Below, piece after piece: positions 56,614 to 64,000 of a stretch of DNA of 64,000 nucleotides. The stretch lies in the NCBI GenBank assembly GCA_030710605.1, contig CP092863.1:113522010-113586009 (forward strand), in the 5' to 3' direction. This DNA comes from Cordylochernes scorpioides. Lineage: Eukaryota > Arthropoda > Arachnida > Pseudoscorpiones > Chernetidae. Under the pieces are notes generated by a model that saw only the letters and a program-made list of their open reading frames with translations, ran no database searches and was not told the DNA's origin. Position 1 is the first letter of the stretch. Every line of letters begins with the position of its first letter. A program made the translations under genes and the position numbers.

Positions 56614-58986
56614 TTGAAAAGTTTTTCGGGAAATTTGATTCCAGTTTTTGGACAATGCTTGGTAAATGTTAGTTACAAAAACTATCAGGAAAAACTACCT
56701 CTAATTGTGACAGGCCAGTTTAATAACCAAACGCCGTTACTGGGCAGAAATTGGATAAGAATTTTAAAAGCTGATTGGCCCAATTGCGTTTTTGATATCT
56801 GTAATAATATAAATGTAATTTCAAATTTAGAACTGTTTTTAGAAGCATATAAAAGAGTATTTGAAAATAAAGATTTACCAATTCAGGGTATTAAAGGTTC
56901 AATATCATTGAGGCCAAATGCAAAGCCCAAATTTTTTAAATTTAGACCAGTACCCTTTTCCATTAAAGAGAAGATAGACAAAGAACTAGACAGACTTGAA
57001 CAAAGTCAAATAATTGAAAAGGTTAATCCTAGTGATTGGTCTACGCCTTTAGTAACGGTAATAAAGTCAAATGGAGAACTACGTTTGTGTGGTGATTTTA
57101 AAAATACTTTGAATAATTGCATTGAAGATGAGAAATATCCGTTGCCTACTATAGAAACTATGTTGGGAAATCTAGGAGGAAACAAGATTTTTACCAAATT
57201 GGATCTCTCCTCCGCATATCATCAAATTGAAATCGATGAAGCATAAAAAAATCTGCTAGTGGTATCTACCCATAGAGGACTTTACCGATATAATAGATTG
57301 CCTTTTGGCATCAGTCCAGCTTCAGCCATTTTCCAGAGGTGTATGGACAGCCTTTTTCATGATGTTCCCAACACGGTGATATACTTAGATGATATTTTCA
57401 TTGGTTCTAAAGATGAACAAGAACATTACAGAATTTTAAAAATGATCTTCGATAAATTGAAAGAGCTAAATTTCACCCTTAACAAAGAAAAATGCTTATT
57501 TTTAAAAAAAGACATTTGTTTTCTAGGTCATATTATAAATGAAGATGGTGTTAGACCAGATTCAAAGAAATTGGAAGCATTAGAAAGGTGTAAAAAGCCT
57601 TTCGACAAAACATCATTGAAGAGTTTTCTAGGGATGTTGAGCTTCTATTCAAAATACATACCTAATATGTCAACCTTGGCTGGTCCTCTTTATCAACTCC
57701 TAAAGAAGGACAATCGTTGGAAATGGTCTAGCCAATGCGAAAAGGCATTTCTGAATTTGAAGTTAACTCTATTAAATTCCCAGGCGCTGATTCACTATTC
57801 AATGAAGCTTCCATTAACTTTAACCTGCGATGCATCTGCCTATGGCATAAGTGGGGTCTTGTGTCATATTGTGGAAGGGGAAGAGAAGCCAATCACCTTT
57901 GTTTCCAGAACATTGTCAAGTGCAGAAGCCAAATACTCTCAGACTGAGAAAGAAGCACTTGCTATTGTGTTTGCAACTTCCAAACTGAGACAATACTTGT
58001 TTGGGAGAAAATTTGTGTTAAAGAGTGATCATAAAGCTTTAACGACTGTTTTTGGAAACAAAAGACTTCTTCCGCCATTAATTGCAAATCGCTTGCATAG
58101 GTGGGCTTTAGAGTTGTCAAATTTCGATTTCAATATTAGATATACAAATAAAGATACCATGCTCTGTGCGGATGCATTTTCAAGACTTCCACTTGAGGAA
58201 ATAAATTCAAGGGAAGACAACATCGATTTGGTGACACATGATATATCATTTTTAAATGTAACTCCATTGGACCACCTCATTATTGAAGAAGAAACCAATA
58301 AAGATCCGGTTTTAAATAAGTCCAAGGAATATCTATTAGAAGACCCTCAGTTAGCAAAAAAGGATGAAACAATGAAACCATTCCTTTCAAAATTGGAAAT
58401 TTTTTCTATACTGCAGGGATGCATTTTTGTTGATTCTAGGGCAGTGATTCCAAGAACCTGTCAAGATCAAATGTTGAAGTTACTTCATCAAAGTCATATA
58501 GGAATCAATCGCATGAAATCTCTAGCCAGATCTTCGGTTTGGTGGCCAAAAATGGATAGTCAAATTGAAGAGTTTGTGAAGGAATGTTCTCCCTGTATGC
58601 ATCATCAGACAGCTCCTCCTGCTGAGAACACACCTTGGCCCAGGACTAACCAACCGTGGCAGCGAGTTCATGTTGACCATTTCTATTTCAGAGGTGATTG
58701 TTATTTATTGGTAGTAGATGCAAATTCAAATTGGATTGAAGTATTCCCAGTTAGAGGTACTACTTCGCAAGAAAATATTAAGCTTCTACGGGAGTGTTTC
58801 GCCAGGTATGGATTACCGCAATGCTTAGTGTCTGACAATGGCCCCCCCTTCAATTCGCTTGAATTTAAGGAGTTCTTACGGAAAAATAATGTATACCACT
58901 TAACCTCGCCAGCATATAATCCCTCGTCTAACGGAATTGCTGAAGTTTCGGTAAGAATAATAAAAAATCTCTGGAAAAGTCGTTAG
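56614..58986 (+). pseudogene. pol of gypsy element: RT, RNase H, integrase core
   Basis: Frame 56614-57246 (protease end, GRNWI, then RT fingers LRLCGDFKNTLN and KLDLSSAYHQIEID) ends at an in-frame TAA (57244-57246). The same frame continues 57259-58986 with LYRYNRLPFGISPASAIFQR, the YLDD catalytic box (VIYLDDIFIG), RNase H (LTCDASAYGISGVL, TEKEALAIV, SDHKAL), the integrase H2C2 finger (HQSHIGIN ... CSPCMHH) and the DDE core (VDHFYF, VSDNGPPF, NGIAEVSV). All catalytic residues of the RT box, RNase H and integrase are present. The frame is lost at a run of six A near 58962. Confidence 0.9.
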
Positions 58987-59006
58987 AGGAATCTCCAAAC
59001 TCAAAT

Positions 59007-59513
59007 ATGGACTGTATTTTACAAAATGTTCTGTTTAATTATAGAAATACGCCTACCTCTTTAGATAAGCCTCCTGTAGAACGTCTCCTAAGTTATGTGC
59101 CTAGAACATTTGTAAATTGCTTGAACTCTGAATTTATCCAGAGGACTTTTGGGAGGAATGAGTGTGGAAGGCAACATTTTCAAGTTGGAGATAAAGTGCT
59201 GTTTACAAGAGTAATACAAAATAGGCGCAAATGGTTCAAGGCCCAGGTGATACGACGACTAGGTTACAATGTTTATCTAGTAAAGAACCTAAAAGGCACA
59301 TTTAAAGTGCATGTCAATCAGATGAGGACAGGTTCAGATACCAAATATGCTGAAGATTCTGATTGGACCTTGGACAACGCTGGAGCAGGACCTCACCGAC
59401 TGGAACAAGACTCTCAAATTTCCACGTCACCTCCACCTAGGAGATCTACCCGACCTCGATGCCCTCCTTGCCGGTTTTCTCCAACTATGTACAATATAAG
59501 GAAGGAGGAATGA
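59007..59513 (+). pseudogene. Integrase C-terminal part of gypsy element
   Basis: Continues the integrase in another frame: YRNTPTSLDKPPVERL, then VGDKVLFTRVIQNRRKWFKA, an SH3-like C-terminal domain, and a Pro/Arg-rich tail. Separated from the core by a single frame change. Confidence 0.8.
59498..59510 (+). other. Polypurine tract of gypsy element
   Basis: AAGGAAGGAGGAA directly before the 3' LTR. Confidence 0.75.
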
Positions 59514-59773
59514 TCTGTTTTGTTTAAAGATAATATATCAGTGATATATTATTACTTTACTCTGTTTTGATCATCTTGTTTTTATCATCATCTTGTAGAC
59601 AACAAAATGTTCGATATAATGAGCACGTGTGCAAGAATTGTAAAAAGAATAAAATAATTATAGTAGCATAAAAATGGTGTATCTTTCATTTATCTTTAAA
59701 TATATATAAAAAGTGCAATTTCTTATAAAATAATTTTCACCATTAATATTCAACATTTAATAGAAACGTATCA
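59511..59773 (+). repeat. 3' LTR of gypsy element
   Basis: 263 bp, identical to the 5' LTR except two extra A near 59709. Confidence 0.92.
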
Positions 59774-59778
59774 AAACT

Positions 59779-60440
59779 AGTGAAAAATAACATTAAGAGA
59801 GAGAGAGCATTGAAAATGATTTTTAATAAAAATATATATTCTTTATTCAACCTCGATTTTCTGAATTATTCGTTAACGAGAATCTTCGCTAGCGCAAACG
59901 TATTTTCAATGGAGGGGGGCATTTTTGGCGGTAAAAACTGTCCGTTGTTTAGAGGTGTCCCCTAAGGGAAGTTCTACTGTATATTGGTTAGAGGTGCAAA
60001 AAATTGGTCTCTTTTTGAAGGCTATATACTTTAAATCACACTTATCTCAGGCCACAAAATGGCCTCAATTCTACCATTACTAAGCTGAAGATCTGAAAAG
60101 AGGCTTGACTTATCAGTGGGAAACCCTCCTAGCGATGTCACCCCATTCTATAATATTCTAGATCCCTACAACTATTGTATAGTCATATATTCTATTTGTA
60201 TAGTCAGCTGAATTATAGAGAATGCGGAGTAATTCCATTTTCAACAGCGCGCGCTGTGCGTTCTGTTTACTACAGAATTGAATACTATAGTATATATTAT
60301 AGTATCTGTAATTGAGAGGTGTGGCCGGGCGTGGTCGTGAGAAGGTTCGTCCATTCCCGTTGATCAATTCTGGACAGAATCGTTGAAATATTGGTGAAAT
60401 TTTGGTTTGGGAGAGAAGTGTTTTTGATGTCATCGAGAAT
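59779..60440. other. Intergenic, Tigger-like fragment
   Basis: Around 59905-59982 is the end of a Tigger-like MITE (GTAAAAACTGTCCGTTGTTT ... GGAAGTTCTACTGTA). The rest is unassigned. Confidence 0.4.
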
Positions 60441-60444
60441 CATT

Positions 60445-62085
60445 TCTCGTTACAAGCTACAATACGTTCGAGAAACGGGCCGCTTTTGTATCGTAGAAAT
60501 AGCGTCGACAACAATTCAAAAAGGTGTATTTTCTGATTTTGATTTAATTCTCGCGGCAACCATTTTCCACAGTTCCAGTTTGATTTAAATGGTGAACAGG
60601 GTTGTTGAATAGTCGCTTTTGGCCTGCAGACTTCGGCCTTGGCAGCTTACCATCCATTGGGTGGAGTGGTAGGCATTGAATTCTTTGGAAACCTCTAGGA
60701 GTTTTTCTATGTATGCCAGCTTCGGTTATCGACTCTGAATGATCGTTGTCAACCTCCTATATCCGTCCACGACGATCTTCAAGGCTGGTATTGCCGGCTC
60801 GAAATTTTGCTAATCACCTGGGCGTAGTGCGTTAAGAAGTGGCTTCATCACTACAGGCGTTGATAACATTTCGATTTTTTTCCGCAAAGTTATGTCCAAG
60901 TTTGAAAACGCGAAGCCAAATAATGCAGATTTCTTGTTTTGAAAAGGCCTTTGTTAGTGTGTATACAATATAAAATCACACATAAAGAAAATATAGCATC
61001 ATAATAAATCAATAGCATTCAATGATCGATAAAATGTAGACGTGTAGTGATATATATATATATATAGTGTAAAAACTATATAATAAAATATAATAGTGAT
61101 TCTATATTTAAAATTTAAAGAGTAAACTGATAAGAATGATAATTTATATCAAGTTGATTTGATTAGATTAGCAAGCTAAATCTAAATTAATTATAAAAAT
61201 AAATAGTTGTTTAGTTTTATAGTTTAGTTTTGTATTAAAATTATCTTTATTACTTTGATTATTGAAATTCTCGTTACAAGCTACAATACGTTCGAGAAAC
61301 GGGCCGCTTTTGTATCGTAGAAATAGCGTCGACAACAATTCAAAAAGGTGTATTTTCTGATTTTGATTTAATTCTCGCGGCAACCATTTTCCACAGTTCC
61401 AGTTTGATTTAAATGGTGAACAGGGTTGTTGAATAGTCGCTTTTGGCCTGCAGACTTCGGCCTTGGCAGCTTACCATCCATTGGGTGGAGTGGTAGGCAT
61501 TGAATTCTTTGGAAACCTCTAGGAGTTTTTCTATGTATGCCAGCTTCGGTTATCGACTCTGAATGATCGTTGTCAACCTCCTATATCCGTCCACGACGAT
61601 CTTCAAGGCTGGTATTGCCGGCTCGAAATTTTGCCAATCACCTGGGCGTAGTGCGTTAAGAAGTGGCTTCATCACTACAGGCGTTGATAACATTTCGATT
61701 TTTTTCCGCAAAGTTATGTCCAAGTTTGAAAACGCGAAGCCAAATAATGCAGATTTCTTGTTTTGAAAAGGCCTTTGTTAGTGTGTATACAATATAAAAT
61801 CACACATAAAGAAAATATAGCATCATAATAAATCAATAGCATTCAATGATCGATAAAATGTAGACGTGTAGTGATATATATATATATATAGTGTAAAAAC
61901 TATATAATAAAATATAATAGTGATTCTATATTTAAAATTTAAAGAGTAAACTGATAAGAATGATAATTTATATCAAGTTGATTTGATTAGATTAGCAAGC
62001 TAAATCTAAATTAATTATAAAAATAAATAGTTGTTTAGTTTTATAGTTTAGTTTTGTATTAAAATTATCTTTATTACTTTGATTA
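60445..62085. repeat. Tandem duplication, two units of about 823 bp
   Basis: 60445-61265 is repeated almost exactly at 61267-62085, starting TCTCGTTACAAGCTACAATA. Each unit has a GC-richer half with an open minus-strand stretch (KSALFGFAFSNLDITLRKKI) that I cannot identify, and an AT-rich half with a (TA)n tract. Substitutions are rare (for example GCTAAT versus GCCAAT near 60810 and 61633), so the duplication is recent or collapsed-assembly related. Confidence 0.85.
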
Positions 62086-63302
62086 TTTAAATTCAAATTA
62101 TAAAATTTGTAAATTGTTATTATATAATAGAGAGAGAGAAAAAAAAAATTCTTTACTTCTTACACATCATCCATATATATTTATAATTAATAACAATAAA
62201 ATTTAACAACGTAACGTCTTTTGCAATCGGCTGTTACACGTCTTTTAGACATACTCTAATTTGTATATAGAATAATAGAAGTGAGAATATATTTAATAGT
62301 ATAAATTTTAGTAGTTATAGAGAAAAGAGAGAAAGACAGAACCATGCACTTTTATTCAAACTAATAATAAGAAAAAAATTTTGTAAAGAAGGTAGATAAG
62401 ATTGTTAGTATATATATATATTTTTTTATAATTTTAAATTTTATCCTTTTTTTTATGATTTTTTAATTTTTTTTATTTTATAATATGAATATATCTAGTT
62501 GTATTTAGTAATATATCTATAATATGAATTAACTTTTGTTATAATTTTGGTTATTATGTTTTGAAACCCTAATGGTAGACCAGACATATACAAAAAAAAT
62601 TAAAATGAATTAATTAGTGGAAAGAGAGAGATATGCTGGACCGGAGATTTTCAAATAGAAATCCAGCGACATTTCACTCCTGCTCTATTATGCCATAAAT
62701 CTCTCTTCGACCGGATTCTATGTGTTCTACTTGAAACTTAAGAACAATGAAAAAATTAATAGAAACAAAAAAGTTAACTTTTTAGACCTAATAAAATTTT
62801 ATTAACCTTCAAACCTTACAAATAATGCTATTAAAATTTATAATAAAAAAAGTAATTATAATTTCAATATTATAAAATACTGCAATATAAATTCTAATAT
62901 ATCATTAAATTGTTGCAAAGGTATATATTTTGGTCAGTTTCTAAGATTTTATAGAATAAATAATATATTAAAAAATTTCATAGAAGATGTTAAAAATTTG
63001 AACATGGAATTTATTAAAAACAAATTTAGTATTAAACAAGTAAAATATTTCAACAGTATATCAATTATAAAATACTTAAAAATAAATAAATGGAAGTATC
63101 CATTTATTAAATCAACTTTTTATAATTTCTCTCAATAATAACTAATACAAACTTATAATTAATAGGCTAATCCCTTAATATAATGTTAAAAAATCAATAA
63201 GCTTGAGGGATGAGTATCTTTAGTAAATAAATTTATTTCAAGCTTTCGGGCTCAACCGCCCTTCGACAGGAAAATTACGCTACTGAGTCAGTAGTATTTT
63301 AA
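62086..63302. other. AT-rich, no gene recognised
   Basis: Very AT-rich; a short GC-richer patch at 62625-62725 and another at 63238-63295 show no known motif. Confidence 0.45.
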
Positions 63303-63460
63303 ACAACTATTTATTTTTATAATTAATTTAGATTTAGCTTGCTAATCTAATCAAATCTTCTTGATATAAATTATCATTCTTATCAGTTTGCTCTTTAAAT
63401 TTTAAATATAGAATCACTATTATATTTTTATTATATAGTTTTTACACTATATTAATTCAT
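63303..63460. repeat. Inverted copy of the AT-rich end of the 823-bp unit
   Basis: AACTATTTATTTTTATAATT ... TAGATTTAGCTTGCTAATCT ... AGTTTTTACACTATAT is the reverse complement of about 61065-61210 and 61885-62035, giving a large dyad with 1.3 kb between the arms. Confidence 0.7.
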
Positions 63461-64000
63461 ATGAGCTTGCTCTATGATATATTATTATATATAATATATA
63501 TACAAATTAAATTATATTAGAAATTCTAATATAAATAAAAATCCATACAGATTTTAATTATCTTATGTTATTTGATTATGAAAAAGTAAATTATAAAAGT
63601 AATTTTAGAAAAAATAACTTCAGAACTTTTGTTTTTTCAGTGTTTAGTTAGTTTAAAGATGTTTTTTATTAGTTATTCTTAAAAATATAACAGATAACAA
63701 ACAGTAATATCTATATTTTTATAGATTAATTATTCATTTTATTACAAATTTAATCACCACAAAAACAATTAAGAAAAATATATATAAAAAAAAAAATTCA
63801 TAAGAAAAACAAACTGAAAAACTAAAAAAAAAACTACAAACATATTAGGGTTAGCACCTCTTTTATGTTAATTAAAACTCGCTAAAAATTGCCTAAGAAA
63901 GAATTGTCAAACTTGTCCCTCTCTTAAGAACCATGACACATTTCAAACGACTAGTTGTAAATTAGTAAATACTATTTATAAATTAACATGCCAAATTTGT
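63461..64000. other. AT-rich, no gene recognised
   Basis: Very AT-rich DNA without exon-like or RNA-like structure that I can support. Confidence 0.45.

Larger units (their letters stand above)
55396..59773 (+). mobile_element. Ty3/gypsy retrotransposon, full-length, broken ORFs
   Basis: LTRs 55396-55656 and 59511-59773 start TGATCTG and end CGTATCA. The 5-bp target duplication AAACT is intact (55391-55395 and 59774-59778). Gene order gag - protease - RT - RNase H - integrase is that of Ty3/gypsy elements. The LTRs differ only by a 2-bp indel, so the insertion is young, yet coding is interrupted five times. Confidence 0.93.

Overview
This is a eukaryotic, AT-rich window from an invertebrate metazoan genome; the exact clade cannot be read from the sequence. 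Evidence: spliced genes with GT-AG introns, an animal-type rhomboid protease and a SMARCAL1-type annealing helicase, polymerase III tRNA genes, and a dense mix of Ty3-like LTR elements, Helitron-like elements, Tc1/mariner and pogo/Tigger-like TIR elements and tRNA-derived SINEs. Most short open frames in it are chance.

Layout. 1-7226: intergenic, with small inverted-repeat elements and a fold-back. 7227-16728: a 9.5 kb LTR element with 1.85-1.9 kb LTRs, a 4-bp target duplication and no recognisable coding capacity (LARD-like, minus strand). 16729-23204: relics, including a gag zinc-knuckle fragment and a 1.3 kb TIR element. 23205-44034 (minus strand): one rhomboid-like intramembrane protease gene that I assembled from eight exons, 356 codons in all. 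It has degenerate EF-hands followed by a six/seven-helix rhomboid core with the GASGG serine and the AHIAG histidine. Its introns carry a 2.6 kb non-autonomous LTR element, a Tc1-like element inserted into a Helitron-like element, SINEs, palindromic MITEs and minisatellites. The first intron contains, on the same strand, an apparently intronless SMARCAL1-like helicase gene (683 aa).

44035-49080: upstream AT-rich DNA, then a head-to-tail cluster of short Helitron-like elements carrying tRNA-Gly(GCC) copies and a tRNA-like unit, and a 1.07 kb array of a 32-bp repeat. 49093-54893: a Ty3-like LTR element whose reverse transcriptase is missing; RNase H and the integrase zinc finger remain in a long open frame. 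55396-59773: a Ty3-like element with virtually identical 261/263-bp LTRs and a 5-bp target duplication but five coding breaks. 60440-62085: an 823-bp tandem duplication, then AT-rich DNA to the end.

Cross-cutting observation: several reading-frame breaks (rhomboid catalytic exon, Tc1-like transposase, gypsy gag and integrase) fall in homopolymer runs. This suggests residual indel errors in the assembly as well as real decay. The most unusual signal is the Helitron-like family that repeatedly carries tRNA genes, including the 3' half of an intron-containing tRNA-Tyr.
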